Shown here one piece after another: positions 29,033-41,162 of a DNA stretch of 64,000 bases. The translations under genes were made by a program, and so were the position numbers. The stretch's first letter is position 1; every line of letters begins with the position of its first letter. Source of the stretch: Xanthomonas rydalmerensis (GTDB lineage: Bacteria > Pseudomonadota > Gammaproteobacteria > Xanthomonadales > Xanthomonadaceae); the NCBI RefSeq assembly GCF_033170385.1, contig NZ_CP126170.1, positions 2,752,001 to 2,816,000 on the forward strand. Reading direction: 5' to 3'. Below the pieces are notes generated by a model. That model was not told where the DNA came from. It worked only from the letters and a program-made list of their open reading frames with translations, and searched no databases.

Positions 29033-30025
29033 TCACGCCGCGATCGTAGTGCCCTTCGACGGCGGCGCCACTGCAGCCCCAGCAGCGTCCAGCACGATCA
29101 CCGGATGACCCGCCGCACGCCACGCATCCAGGCCACCGCGCAGCGGCAGCACGTCCTCGAAGTCGTGCTGGCGCAGGCGCTTGGCCAGCACCGCGGCCGA
29201 CACCTCGTTGGGACAGGCGCAGTAGATGACGATCCGTCGATCGCGCGGCAAGCGTGCGACGAGCGCATCGACCTGGCGATCGTCCACTTCCTGCGCGCCG
29301 GGAATGGCATACGGCTCCAGCGTGCGGTAGCCCGGGGCGCGAATGTCCAGCAGCAGTGGCGGCGTCTCGCCCTGCAGCAGCGCATGCAGTTCGTCGACGT
29401 CGATGCGCAGGGTCTCCATCGCCTTGTGCAGCGTGTGCCGGCGCCAGGCGCGATAGCCGACGTACAGCGCCAGCAGGCCGACCAGCAGCAGCGCCGCGCG
29501 CCTGCCGAGCAGGCTCAGCCAATCCAGCAGGTCCTGCACCTGGTCGGCGAAGCACAGGCCCAGCAACAAGCCGCCGCCCGCCCACAGCGCCGCGCCCAGC
29601 GCGTCGTAGCGCAGGAAGGCCCCGGCGCGCACACGCATCGCGCCGGCCATCGGCACCGACACCATCGACAGGCCGGGCACGAACTTGGCCACCGCCAGCA
29701 CGCGCACGCCCCAGCGCGCATAGAAGCGCTCGGTACGCTTCATGCAGGTGTCGCGCGACAGCGACAGCCGGCACAGCGACTGCAGCGTGCGGTTGCCGTA
29801 GCGGCGGCCGGCGCCGAACCACAGCAGGTCGCCAAGCAGGCTGGCCGCGATCGACACCGACAAGGCGCCCAGCAGCGCAGTCCACATCGCCGACCCGTCG
29901 AGCAGCGCATAGGTCGCACCGACCAGGATCAGCGTTGGCAGCGCCGGCACCGGCAGGCCCAGCGACAGGGCCAGGACGTTGACGAAGACCAGCCCCAGAC
30001 CATAGCGCGCAATCAATTCCTGCAT
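29033..30025 (-). CDS. DedA-family membrane protein fused to a rhodanese domain
   Basis: 330-residue fusion. Residues about 1-200 are a DedA/SNARE-associated-type membrane domain with several helices, the RRYGNRTLQSLCRLSLS amphipathic segment, and RVLAVAKFVPGLSMVSVPMAG, which is the family's F/PGxR-like region. Residues about 215-310 are a rhodanese domain (LLLDIRAPGYRTLEPYAIPGA, then active-site loop YCACPNEVSA with the catalytic Cys). DedA proteins are involved in lipid carrier (undecaprenyl phosphate) recycling and membrane homeostasis. The rhodanese part may transfer sulfur or act as a redox or phosphate-binding module. Fusions of this type occur in proteobacteria. Confidence 0.9.
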   Translation of the reverse strand: MQELIARYGLGLVFVNVLALSLGLPVPALPTLILVGATYALLDGSAMWTALLGALSVSIAASLLGDLLWFGAGRRYGNRTLQSLCRLSLSRDTCMKRTERFYARWGVRVLAVAKFVPGLSMVSVPMAGAMRVRAGAFLRYDALGAALWAGGGLLLGLCFADQVQDLLDWLSLLGRRAALLLVGLLALYVGYRAWRRHTLHKAMETLRIDVDELHALLQGETPPLLLDIRAPGYRTLEPYAIPGAQEVDDRQVDALVARLPRDRRIVIYCACPNEVSAAVLAKRLRQHDFEDVLPLRGGLDAWRAAGHPVIVLDAAGAAVAPPSKGTTIAA

Positions 30026-30377
30026 GGCTTGCCGGGTGGAGAGAGGAGGATGCCGCGCATTATCCTCCCGGCATCCGCCAGGTGCGCGGGCGCCACGGCG
30101 TCACCGGCGGAACAGACCCATCCATCGCCGCGATGGAGCGTGCGCCACGCATGAGGCCAGAGGCGCTGGCCGTCCGCGCTGGCGGGATTACGAGGCGCCG
30201 CCTTGGCCGGCGCCAACCCGAGTGCGCGGCGCCTGCGGAGCGACGGACACCGAACGCAGAGAAAGCGCCCGCGGCATTGAGACAAGGCAGACACCGCGCT
30301 CAGGCTGGACCGCCGGAGCACGGCACGCAACGCAGTCTCAACGCGTTACCGAGCCGCCGCGTGCAGGCCGACGAAGC
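30026..30377. other. Gene-free interval
   Basis: 352 bp between two minus-strand genes. Only a small imperfect hairpin (GAGGAGGAT / ATTATCCTCC around 30042-30069) is visible, close to the start of the DedA gene. No credible coding sequence. Confidence 0.55.
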
Positions 30378-31313
30378 TCACACGCCCTCGTCCAGCCGCG
30401 CCGCCATCTGCGCCAGCCACGCCGCGAACACGCCCGGTTGGCGCATGCGCGCGCGCCACCAGGCCAGCGCCGCGCCCTCCTCGCCGCTGCGCCAGGCCAG
30501 CTGGAACACCTCGTCCGGCTTCGGCTCCTCCACCGCCTTGCGCACCAGCGTGCCGCGCGCCAGCGCCGCACGCGCGTAGGGCTCGGGCAGGAAGCCGAAG
30601 CCGAGCCCGGCCAGCTGCAGCCGATACTTGCTGCGCATGTCCGGCACGGTCAGCGCGTCCTGGCCGAACAGCAGCCCGACCGTGCGCGGCAACAGGCGCC
30701 GCGCCGAATCCGCCACCGCGATCGCGCGATGCGCGCTCAACTGGCTGCGGCTGAGCGGCTCCGGGGCCTGCGCCAGCGGGTGCCCGGGCGCGACCGCGAA
30801 CACGAACGGCAGCGTGCCCAGGGGCTCGGCCACGTAACCGCCGCCGCTGGGGCCTTCGCCGGCCGCACCGACCAGCAGATCCACCCGCCGGTCCAGCAGC
30901 GCCTCCCAGGTGCCGGACAGCGATTCCTGCACCACCCTCAGCCGGGTCTGGTCGGCGACTGCGTAGAACGCCGCCATGTCCTGCGCCAGGCATTCCGGCG
31001 CGAACACCGCATCCAGACCCAGCGCGAACTCGGTCTCCCAGCCGGAGGCGACGCGGCGCACGCGCAATTCCAGATCGCCGGCCGCGCGCAGCAGGTGGCG
31101 GCCTTCGCGCAGCAGTTCGGCGCCCGCGGCGGTCGGCACCGCCTTCGGCCCCAGGCGCTCGAACAGTTGCACGCCCAGGTCCTCCTCGAGCTTGGCGACC
31201 GTGTAGGAGATGGTCGACGGCACCTTGTGCAGGGCCTTGCCGGCGGCCGAGAACGAGCCGCGGCGGTCGATGGCGTCGAGGATCTGCAGGGCGTCGAGGC
31301 TGAGCTTGAGCAT
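30378..31313 (-). CDS. LysR-family transcriptional regulator adjacent to pirin
   Basis: 311-residue LysR-type regulator. The helix-turn-helix is GSFSAAGKALHKVPSTISYTV, near residues 19-39, followed by LEEDLGVQLFERLGPKAVPT. The effector domain shows LDRRVDLLVGAAGEGP. It diverges from the pirin gene with a 150-bp intergenic region that is locally AT-rich (ATTCGAATTTTTCGAT just before this ATG). LysR/pirin divergent pairs are common, and the regulator probably controls the pirin gene and itself. Confidence 0.93.
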   Translation of the reverse strand: MLKLSLDALQILDAIDRRGSFSAAGKALHKVPSTISYTVAKLEEDLGVQLFERLGPKAVPTAAGAELLREGRHLLRAAGDLELRVRRVASGWETEFALGLDAVFAPECLAQDMAAFYAVADQTRLRVVQESLSGTWEALLDRRVDLLVGAAGEGPSGGGYVAEPLGTLPFVFAVAPGHPLAQAPEPLSRSQLSAHRAIAVADSARRLLPRTVGLLFGQDALTVPDMRSKYRLQLAGLGFGFLPEPYARAALARGTLVRKAVEEPKPDEVFQLAWRSGEEGAALAWWRARMRQPGVFAAWLAQMAARLDEGV

Positions 31314-31463
31314 TCGAATTTTTCGATGATGGATGCCGAATCTATCCGTTTTTCAAACCCGGCGACAGCGCGGATACTTGTTTCCAAGCCGAAGCGCACG
31401 CCAAATCGAGCCAATTCAGCCCTTTCGATCCACTTGCATATCAACGCCACCAAGGAGCCTCCC

Positions 31464-32165
31464 ATGCTGCAGATCCGCCCCGCCAACACCCGTGGCCGCG
31501 CCGAACACGGCTGGCTGTCCTCGCGCCACACCTTCTCCTTCGGCCACTACCACGACCCGCGCCACATGGGCTTCGGGCCGCTGCGGGTGATCAACGAAGA
31601 CCGCGTGCAGCCGGGTCAGGGCTTCGGCACCCACGCCCATCGCGACATGGAGATCCTGTCCTACGTGGTCGAGGGCGCGCTGGAGCACAAGGACAGCATG
31701 GGCAACGGCTCGGTGCTGCGCTACGGCGACGTGCAGCGCATGAGCGCCGGCTCCGGGGTCACCCACAGCGAGTTCAACCACTCCGCCAGTGAACCGGTGC
31801 ACTTCCTGCAGATCTGGGTGATGCCCGAGCGCGCCGGGATCGATCCGGGCTACGAGGAAAAGCACTTCGCGCCGGACAGCAAGCGCGGCCAGCTGCGCCT
31901 GATCGCCGCTCCGCAGGGCGAGGACGGCGCGGTGCGCATCCACCAGGACGCGCGCATCTATGCCTCGATCCTCGACGGCGATGCGCGCCTGGATTACCCG
32001 CTGGCGGCCGGGCGCGGCGCCTACGTACAGGTGGTGCGCGGCACGCTGAGCGTCAACGGCCAGACCCTGCAGGCCGGCGACGCGCTCCAGGCGATCGACG
32101 AGGCGAGCCTGCAGTTCGCCGATGCCAAGGACAGCGAGTTCCTGCTGTTCGACCTGCCGCGCTAA
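31464..32165 (+). CDS. Pirin-family protein (YhhW-like)
   Basis: 233-residue bicupin of the pirin family. The metal-binding region is FGTHAHRDMEILSYVVEG, with a second conserved block SAGSGVTHSEFNHS. Bacterial members such as E. coli YhhW have quercetinase activity, and others bind enzymes or regulators. AAGGAG lies eight bases before the ATG at 31464. Its divergent LysR neighbour suggests inducible expression. Confidence 0.94.
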   Translation: MLQIRPANTRGRAEHGWLSSRHTFSFGHYHDPRHMGFGPLRVINEDRVQPGQGFGTHAHRDMEILSYVVEGALEHKDSMGNGSVLRYGDVQRMSAGSGVTHSEFNHSASEPVHFLQIWVMPERAGIDPGYEEKHFAPDSKRGQLRLIAAPQGEDGAVRIHQDARIYASILDGDARLDYPLAAGRGAYVQVVRGTLSVNGQTLQAGDALQAIDEASLQFADAKDSEFLLFDLPR

Positions 32166-32402
32166 GCGCGCCAGGCCAGGTCGCGCCCGGGGCCATACCG
32201 GACCGGGCCGCGATGGTCTCGCGCTGTCTGCCTGCCCAGCTGCGCCATGGCGTCGCTGGGTCATTCCTGCATCGGCTGCACCTCGTGCCGCCCATGTCCT
32301 CACGCCACCCTCGGCGCCCCGTAACGCGTCCTGCACGGCCTTCGCGGCCATGCTTCCGCTCTCCCTCCCCTACTGCCGGCGTTCCGGCCGAGAGCCTGCC
32401 CG

Positions 32403-34541
<2,139 letters not shown>

Positions 34542-34574
34542 TTGCAGGCCGCTGAGCGAGCCGTTCCCGTGTCA

Positions 34575-34611
34575 CTTCTCGCCGCCAGGATGCGATGCTG
34601 GCGGCGAGAAG
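34575..34611. terminator. Stem-loop downstream of glgX
   Basis: A perfect 14-bp inverted repeat, CTTCTCGCCGCCAG / CTGGCGGCGAGAAG, with a nine-base loop, 33 bp beyond the glgX stop. There is no T-run after it, so it may act as a 3' stability hairpin or a factor-dependent terminator. Confidence 0.65.
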
Positions 34612-35200
34612 CGTAAGGCAAGCTCGGCCCGGCAGCGCATCCGGCCTCACGCTGCGACCTGCGCGCACACCACATGCTTACGCTCGCCGTCGGTAGACGC
34701 AAGGCAAGTGAAGCGTAGAGACGTTCTGCACGCGTGCGAATTGCTGGCAGCGCGTGAATACCTTGCCTGATCGCCGTGCCTGCCTCACGCATGCAATAGA
34801 GACGTCGACCACTTCGATGAGGCCGCAGCGCCTCACAGCGCCACTGCGCTGTTGCGGCGGCTGCTTGCGGACCCGGTAGGTGGCGATCCTTCTGATCTGA
34901 AGGCGTATCGCAAACCGCGACGGTCACCTGCTGCGGCCCTTACGGAACTGCTGGAGAAGCACGATCCGCCTCTCACTTCTATCTGTGCTTGCGCAAGTGC
35001 CAGCCGTGACAACGTCCCGGTACCGATGAGATGCGAGCTTGCATCACGCTACGCCGGTGACGTCGTCATGCAGGTGCAACTGGCCTGCATGGCCTTTGGC
35101 ACGGTATTCGATGACGCCGGCTCGCTACGCTGAGCGCTCACTCGCTTCCGCATCCGGCATGCACGACTCGACCCAACGCACTCTCCACCCTGCTTCCAGC
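34612..35200. other. Gene-free interval
   Basis: About 590 bp between the glgX hairpin and the CPBP protease gene. I find no coding frame with family-like sequence. Base composition is lower in GC than in glgX. The CPBP promoter must lie in its right end. Confidence 0.55.
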
Positions 35201-35845
35201 ATGGCCTTCATGCGCCACCCGCTGCTGCGCATCGCACTGAGCTTCGCAGTCCTCTCCTTGGCGTCCTACCCGTGGCTGTCGTTCCCGTGGCGAATGCCGG
35301 TGGTCGGCCTGCTCGGCCTCGCGCTGGTATGGATCGAAACGCGCTCGCGCATGGCCTGCGGCGTGGCGCGCCCTCGCCTGGTGTCCGTGATCGGCTGGAC
35401 CGCGCTACTGGTGTTGCTGACCGTCGGCGTCATCACGCCGGTGCTGCAACCGCTGATCGACACCATCACCGGAAACAAGACCGACTACAGTGCCTACGGC
35501 GCGCTGAAAGGCAACGTCCAGGCCACGACCCATCTGATCGGCGCGGCATGGCTGAGCGCAGCGCTCGGCGAAGAGCTGGTGTTCCGCGCCTTCCTCATGC
35601 ATCAACTCGATGCCCTGCTGGGGCGGATACGCGGCGGCCGCTGGATTGCCGCGCTGGCCGGCGGCGTGGTGTTCGGCTTGATGCACGCCGCCCAGGGCGC
35701 TTCCGGCATCCTGCTGACAGGCGTGGTCGGCCTGCTGTTCGGGTACGCCTATCTGCGTTCCAGGCGCAACCTGTGGGCAATGATCCTCGCGCACGGCCTG
35801 ATCGACACCTGGGGCGTGACCACGCTGTATCTCGGCTGGTATTGA
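35201..35845 (+). CDS. CPBP-family intramembrane metalloprotease
   Basis: 214-residue polytopic inner-membrane protein of the CAAX protease and bacteriocin-processing (CPBP/Abi) family. The motif series is complete: EExxxR as GEELVFRAFL, FxxxH as VFGLMHAAQG, and HxxxD as ILAHGLIDTWG. Members may cleave prenylated or other membrane substrates; some protect against bacteriocins. The ATG at 35201 precedes the first helix closely; an ATG at 35159 would add 14 residues. Confidence 0.9.
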   Translation: MAFMRHPLLRIALSFAVLSLASYPWLSFPWRMPVVGLLGLALVWIETRSRMACGVARPRLVSVIGWTALLVLLTVGVITPVLQPLIDTITGNKTDYSAYGALKGNVQATTHLIGAAWLSAALGEELVFRAFLMHQLDALLGRIRGGRWIAALAGGVVFGLMHAAQGASGILLTGVVGLLFGYAYLRSRRNLWAMILAHGLIDTWGVTTLYLGWY

Positions 35846-36140
35846 GTGCACAGCGCTGGCGCAGGCCATCGATCGGCCTGCCGATGCTGACGGATGGCTT
35901 CGCTTCTAGCGGGAAACGAAAGATCGCGTCACTGTGCTCGTGCCCCCATTACAAGGCGCTGGAGCACGCCAGCGCAGGGAGTTCGCAATGACAAGCTAGA
36001 TGAATAGCGCAGGCATGGGGCGCAACCCTTCCGCCGCCTAAACGATGCCTGCGCGCCCGCCCGATTTTCACTCGAGCGCCACCGGCCGGCGCGCAGTTTG
36101 GCGATGCCCACTTGAGGGCATCCCTACTGCGGAGTCAACG

Positions 36141-36311
36141 ATGGACAAGAATCGTACCGAAGGCGCCAAGAACCAGATCAAGGGCACCGTCAAGGAGGTC
36201 GCCGGCAAGGTGACCGGCAACAAGATGAAGGAAGTCGAAGGCAAGGTGCAGAAGAACGCCGGCAAGGTGCAGAGCGAAGTGGGCAAGGCGCGCGACAACG
36301 CGCGCAGCTGA
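36141..36311 (+). CDS. CsbD-family stress protein
   Basis: 56-residue hydrophilic protein rich in Lys and Gly. The CsbD pattern is NRTEGAKNQIKGTVKEVAG followed by KVTGNKMKEVEGKVQKNAGK. Family members are induced by general stress and are of unknown function. GGAG lies 7 bases before the ATG. A strong hairpin follows the gene, so it is a single-gene unit. Confidence 0.93.
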   Translation: MDKNRTEGAKNQIKGTVKEVAGKVTGNKMKEVEGKVQKNAGKVQSEVGKARDNARS

Positions 36312-36326
36312 GTTCCAGGCGTTCTT

Positions 36327-36354
36327 GCTCCCCTGCCTTGCAAGGCTGGGGAGC
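36327..36354. terminator. Terminator hairpin after the CsbD-like gene
   Basis: Near-perfect palindrome GCTCCCCTGCCTTG / CAAGGCTGGGGAGC (one mismatch), 15 bp after the stop codon. It is followed by TTCT rather than a long T-run. With essentially no loop it could form a strong extended hairpin. Confidence 0.75.
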
Positions 36355-37192
36355 TTCTGGGAGCGGCCTACATGCCGCCTCGCTGATCTGCGAACTCATC
36401 CGATGCCTTCGACTCTCCGGATTCGTATAGCCCACTAGCATGGCCCGCGAGTCGAACTCAGTATCGAAATACGTTGCCGCGTTCATCAGGCGTGTCGCCA
36501 CCTCCGCTCAACGGCACGCATGTCGATCACACACCAGCAGGCCCTGAAGCTGATTGGCGCTGCGGAGCTCTTGGAGCACATCGATAACCATGCGAGTACT
36601 GCGCAGCGTAGGTCACTGTGCTCGGAAGAAGTACGTCGTACTCTCGGACTAACAGGCGCCGTTTTGGCGGAGACGGTGTGGCTTGCGCTGCAACTGCCGC
36701 AATTCAGCCCAAGCGAAGCGGAGCCACTCCACGCTGTCAAAGCCCCGCTTACGCTGGCGGCGTGCATTTATCCGCATCGGTTACCAATTCGCCATGCACT
36801 GCGGAAAGCTGGCAACGGCCCATGCCCCGAATCGCCTTGGCGGCGTTGAGCGACACGTGTCACCGGCTCGCCTTCCACGTCATTGCTGGGCTGCGCAGCG
36901 CCGCGACCATACCCAGGTGCAGTCCTTCGCTCTCCAAGCAGCACGCGGCTTGGGCAGTGACGCGATGTCGATGCAGGCTGCCAATCGCCGCGATGCATTC
37001 CAGACACGGGTGTCGACTACGATGCACCAATCGTTATGCCATTGAGCAGGGTTTGCCGCTGGCGTGACGCAGCTGCGAAGACGGTAGCCCATGGCAAGCG
37101 CCTTCACGATGGACGCCGCTACGCGTTGCTTGGCACGACTCGACAGCCGATAATGTTAGAGCGCCTTCCACTGCGAGTCTTCTTGCCACCTC
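36355..37192. other. Gene-poor interval at the edge of the island
   Basis: 838 bp of lower-GC sequence. A 109-codon open frame at 36520-36849 (MSITHQQALKLIGAAELLEH) is possible, but it lacks a clear ribosome site, runs into non-protein-like sequence and matches nothing I know. The rest shows only short, conflicting frames. It could be decayed mobile or accessory DNA. Confidence 0.4.
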
Positions 37193-37780
37193 ATGAATTT
37201 AAATAAAACATTTATCAACATTATTAACTCTCCCAGAATAGCATCACTTCTGCTTGCCCTATTGCTTCCTGCCGCCCAGGCCAATATGGCCATTGCAGCA
37301 ACAACTCTCGCAGCGCCCGCCAAAATAACAGAAGCTGATTTTAGCGTTAAAATCAACAACCGTTCTTTTTTCCTGGGAGAAAAATGGAGTGACCAGGCCA
37401 AAAAACAGGCAGGCACTCAAATCAGCGAAGATTTCGTGGGCGATGTGCCTGCCGGAGATATCAGTTACAAGTACTACCGACATCAATATGACGGATTTGA
37501 AATCTACACGGCCAACCTATTCTGGCAAGAAGAGCGGCGCGACATCGATAGCTATCTGATCGCGCAGATAACCATCAACACATCCGCGGTCAAAACAGCA
37601 AGAGGCATCACGATCGGCGATACGGAGAACGTGCTGCTCAGCAAGTATGGCCAAGGTACGGCAGATGACAGCAACAGTCAGCATTGGCTATATTATGAAG
37701 CGGGCAATAAGCGCATCTCCTTTCAACTTGAACATGAAAGAATCATCCATATCATGATGACGCTCAACACGGATAGTTGA
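37193..37780 (+). CDS. Hypothetical secreted protein, low GC
   Basis: 195-residue protein with a signal peptide (ASLLLALLLPAAQANMA) and a globular mature part. The features are FFLGEKWSDQAKKQ, ISYKYYRHQYDGFEIYT, ITIGDTENVLLSKYGQG and a C-terminal SFQLEHERIIHIMMTL. The repeated aromatic beta-strands and the GITIGDTENVLLSKYG segment (as in proteins with small repeated binding domains) suggest a periplasmic domain, but I do not recognise the family. Codon use is much more AT-rich than in neighbouring core genes, a sign of acquisition. It has no operon partners. Confidence 0.75.
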   Translation: MNLNKTFINIINSPRIASLLLALLLPAAQANMAIAATTLAAPAKITEADFSVKINNRSFFLGEKWSDQAKKQAGTQISEDFVGDVPAGDISYKYYRHQYDGFEIYTANLFWQEERRDIDSYLIAQITINTSAVKTARGITIGDTENVLLSKYGQGTADDSNSQHWLYYEAGNKRISFQLEHERIIHIMMTLNTDS

Positions 37781-39082
37781 ACAATCCTGCTTGATACGTC
37801 ATGCAGGGTCAAATCGATCAGTCCGATCACGACGCCGAGCTAGTCATTCTGGGCCACGCCTGGAGCGCCGCTCTGGCGTGCCGAGGCTTTGATCGTCGAA
37901 GCAAACCCTCATCTTTACCGAATGCCGTCCATATGTCGAAGGTGACGTGAACAGCGATCCAGCATTGATGCGACCACACAGATCGCCTCAGGGGCTACAC
38001 TAAAATCTTCGAATGCAGTACCGGCTCCGCAACGGAGAAGTTGACGTTCTGAAGACACCTTTTTTCGTCATCAAGCTTCTCGACTGTCCTATCTACTTCC
38101 AGCAGAGATGTCAGCACTGCTGTTGGCTGCTCGGAAGGCGATGATGCTGGCCCTGTCAGGCAAAGGCACAGCACCGAGGTGATGACGAAGCCGATCTGTG
38201 TGACATCACCTCTATATAAACGCAAGAACGAAACGCCGCGGCCCAACGCATGCGGATTTTTCGAGTTGCCGCGACAGTGGCATTCAAGACTTGCTGAGAC
38301 CGCCGTTCTTTGATGCCAGGTGCCGGAAGCAGACTATGATCGCCCGCCAATGGCACTTCGGTCGCATGCCCCTGCCGGCAGGGGCAGTCCGATGTTGACG
38401 GGCACCGGCACATCCCGTAATGGGAAAGAGAAACAAAGATTCGCACCCACTTCTGCAGGATTGTTAGTGCAGGACTGTTCTTGGACGCGTCCTCCACACT
38501 ACCCATTGGCAAAGAAGAACCACGCCAGCGAGGCTCGGTTGCCAGGAAGCTATGGCGATGGCTATACGCCCCCACGAAGTCAATGGTAGGAACACCCTGC
38601 TTCATACCTACCGCAACGACTTCGAACTGCTGAGCTTCAACATCGATCATCGCAGGACGTTTGTCCGCTTCAGGCTGCTCCCGCACGATGCGACACCGCT
38701 TCTGCGTTGCGACCCAGCGTACCGACCTCTACTGCTGATAACGGCACAGTGAACTGGCTCCTGCGAACCAGCAAACATGGTCGCGGCATTCACTTGCGAC
38801 GCGTACGGCAGCGGCATGAAGCACTTGACGGCGTGCCTCGCCATCGCGATAGCTTCTAGCCACGATTAACTTGCCGGGCATGCGATCGTAGACATCTGCA
38901 GCGATTTAACGATTGCCCAGACGCCATCCTCTAGTATCGAGATGCTTCCGGGGAGGCGCTTTTTCCTGACGTTCCCAAGACACTATGCAGATCCAACACA
39001 TGTTGGACAGCGTTCGACTCGACGCAGGCGAGAACCGATCAACAACAGGCAGTATCCCAACACCAGCTAGGGAGGGTTGCAA
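37781..39082. other. Long gene-free interval left of the biosynthetic cluster
   Basis: 1.3 kb with mixed composition. Several short open frames exist on both strands (for example 37995-38246 minus and 38320-38589 plus), but none has a convincing start, ribosome site or family motif. I found no terminal inverted repeats or transposase motif. GGAGGG at 39071-39076 is the ribosome site of the dioxygenase gene. The interval may be decayed accessory DNA and a cluster boundary. Confidence 0.5.
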
Positions 39083-39955
39083 ATGCTTTCTGATATCTCC
39101 GTAGAAGAGATCTCGCGCCGCCAAGCGCTTGGCCATCAAGGCGACTCGTTGCCGGGACAGGCGCGCTACGGCAAGGAACTGCAGCACTACAACATAAAGT
39201 CGGCGTCCGACCAGGACATCGTCGAGATACGGAAGTTGCTTGCGGTGCACGGCCTGCTCATCTTCCGCGATCAGGTTCTCGAAGATCACCATCTGATCCA
39301 TTTTTCGCGACGCCTTGGGTCGGGCAAGATCGAAGCGCCTCCCAAGGCGTTCAACAGCCCTTCCGATAGTATCGCCTACCTTACCAACCTGAAGAAACCC
39401 GACGGTTCTGCACTCGGATTCGCAGCGGACTCCACCGACGTGTGGCACTCCGACCAGGAATTCAGGGAAGCTCCCGCATCGATCGCCATGCTGTATTGCC
39501 TGATTCCCACCGACAACGAGGGCGCCACAAGTTTTGCGACGACCGCAGTGGACAATCTCGATATCGACGCAAGCGAACTGTCAGAACTACGCAAACTCTG
39601 GTCGACACGGCAAGCCGCAAGCATCGTGGCACATCCGGTGGTTGAAACCAACCCGTTCACTGGAAACGAGTTCATCTACATCAGCGAAAACACTCGCCAG
39701 TTCATTGGACCCGACGGTGAAAGCATCGCAGATAGCGACAAGAAGACCGCGTATCTTCTCGAGAAGATTCTGAAGCCAGAAAACATCTACTCACACCCAT
39801 GGAAGCAGGGAGACGTGCTGCTCTACGACAACATGCAGCTTGTCCATCGTAGAGAGGCATATCAGGGAATCCGCTTCCTCAAGGCCGTGAAGTTCCATCC
39901 TGATGGGGAGTACGTCGTCCGCCCCGCTGGAAAGATGCTGCAGTCGCCCCAGTAG
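39083..39955 (+). CDS. TauD/TfdA-like Fe(II)/2-oxoglutarate dioxygenase (possible tailoring hydroxylase)
   Basis: 290-residue nonheme iron oxygenase. The iron-binding HxD is in VWHSDQEFREAP (about residue 121). The distal His is in NMQLVHRREAYQG (about 254), followed by an Arg for 2-oxoglutarate. The N terminus has VHGLLIFRDQVL, typical of the TauD family. In NRPS clusters, SyrP-like members hydroxylate carrier-bound amino acids, so a beta-hydroxylation of one of the peptide residues is plausible. The start at 39083 is set by GGAGGG six bases upstream. It faces the PCP-TE gene tail-to-tail across a bidirectional hairpin. Confidence 0.88.
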   Translation: MLSDISVEEISRRQALGHQGDSLPGQARYGKELQHYNIKSASDQDIVEIRKLLAVHGLLIFRDQVLEDHHLIHFSRRLGSGKIEAPPKAFNSPSDSIAYLTNLKKPDGSALGFAADSTDVWHSDQEFREAPASIAMLYCLIPTDNEGATSFATTAVDNLDIDASELSELRKLWSTRQAASIVAHPVVETNPFTGNEFIYISENTRQFIGPDGESIADSDKKTAYLLEKILKPENIYSHPWKQGDVLLYDNMQLVHRREAYQGIRFLKAVKFHPDGEYVVRPAGKMLQSPQ

Positions 39956-39994
39956 TGCGGACCCGGCCCTGACAGATCCCGACTGGATCGCGCA

Positions 39995-40020
39995 TTCCGG
40001 CGGCACCACGACCGCCGGAA
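39995..40020. terminator. Bidirectional hairpin between convergent genes
   Basis: Perfect 9-bp inverted repeat TTCCGGCGG / CCGCCGGAA with an eight-base loop. It is centred between the dioxygenase stop (39955) and the PCP-TE stop (40071). No long T-run on either side. Confidence 0.65.
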
Positions 40021-40070
40021 CGTGCGTTAGGCCGCTCGCGCGACGCGCCTTTGTTGCGAAAAACGCTGGA

Positions 40071-41084
40071 TCAAGCGCCTCGCGGCGCGCCACCCCGTAT
40101 GCATCGGCCTAGGTAATCGGCGATCTTGGGGCCGTAGAACGCAGCAGCTTCCTCCATCATCAGCACATTGTGTCCAAACGGAACACTCACTTCCTGCAGC
40201 GTTCCGGACACATACGCGTTCCACGAGAACGGATGCGCCCCGCAATTGACGAGAAGCGCGTCTCCCATGAAGACAGCGCGATTCTTATATGCCTGCAGGC
40301 GCACGTTGTTTCTCTTGATCGCACAGAGACGATCCAGCATGGCGGCCTGCCGCTCGGGACAGGCATCACGCACTTCCCGGAAGCTCAATATTTCCTGGCT
40401 CCAATGCGCACGATGGCTTGACACCATTTGTTCGATCCACGGTTCGCCATCGAAGGGAAACCCGTCGATCAGGACAAGACTGTCCACCTCCAGCCCACGC
40501 GCCTGCATAGCGGTCGCGATGGCATGGGCCGGGATCGCTCCGAAAGACCAACCGAGCAAGTGATAAGGACCACGCGCCTGAAGTCGCTGGATCTGCCCTA
40601 TGTAGTCGGCGCACATCTCATCAAGCGTTGCGGGCAAGGCTTCCCCGTCGCGCAGGCCGCGCGCCTCCAGGGCGTAGACCGACATATCGGCTGCCATATG
40701 CGGCAGCAACACCCTGTAAGGTCGACCGAATCCGCTGGAAGGATGAATACATACCAGCGTGCGATTGCGACCTTCTGGACTCAGCGCCAATGGCGCACCT
40801 TGCGGTAGACGCTTGGTGCGTTCTTCGAGCCACTGCCCCAGGTCCCGCACGGTCGACTGCTCGAAAACCGCTTGCACAGGAACGGCGATGTCGAACGCTT
40901 CCCCGATCCGACTGGCCAACTGCGCCGCTTGCGTAGAAGTCCCCCCCAGGGTGAAGAAGCTGCTGTCGAAATCTATCCGGTCGACCGGCCTGCCCAACAC
41001 GTCCCCGAAAACTCCCTGGACGCACTGTTCGTGCCATGTCCGTACTCCACGCAGACACAAGGACTCACCTTCATCCTCTCGCAT
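40071..41084 (-). CDS. PCP-thioesterase didomain protein
   Basis: Stand-alone assembly-line protein of 337 residues. Residues about 10-85 are a peptidyl carrier domain (FFTLGGTSTQAAQLASRIGE; the Ser after GGT is the phosphopantetheine site). Residues about 105-335 are a type I-like thioesterase with CIHPSSGFGRPY, the nucleophile Ser in GWSFGAIPAHA, Asp in VLIDGFPFDGE and His in VPFGHNVLMM. It could release a product made on its own carrier by the PaaK-like enzyme next door, or offload the NRPS-PKS in trans. ATG 41084 has GAGGG five bases upstream; the ATG at 41102 is an alternative. Confidence 0.9.
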   Translation of the reverse strand: MREDEGESLCLRGVRTWHEQCVQGVFGDVLGRPVDRIDFDSSFFTLGGTSTQAAQLASRIGEAFDIAVPVQAVFEQSTVRDLGQWLEERTKRLPQGAPLALSPEGRNRTLVCIHPSSGFGRPYRVLLPHMAADMSVYALEARGLRDGEALPATLDEMCADYIGQIQRLQARGPYHLLGWSFGAIPAHAIATAMQARGLEVDSLVLIDGFPFDGEPWIEQMVSSHRAHWSQEILSFREVRDACPERQAAMLDRLCAIKRNNVRLQAYKNRAVFMGDALLVNCGAHPFSWNAYVSGTLQEVSVPFGHNVLMMEEAAAFYGPKIADYLGRCIRGGAPRGA

Positions 41085-41162
41085 CGGACCCTCTTCGCTC
41101 ATTGCCGGAATGCTGCGGACACGCCGCACCGCACACCCTGACGTCGTACGGCTCGACCAGCA

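Noticed and set aside
36520..36849. Possible 109-residue protein
   Set aside because: No clear ribosome site, the C-terminal half is not protein-like, and competing frames exist. It is noted as part of a gene-poor interval only.
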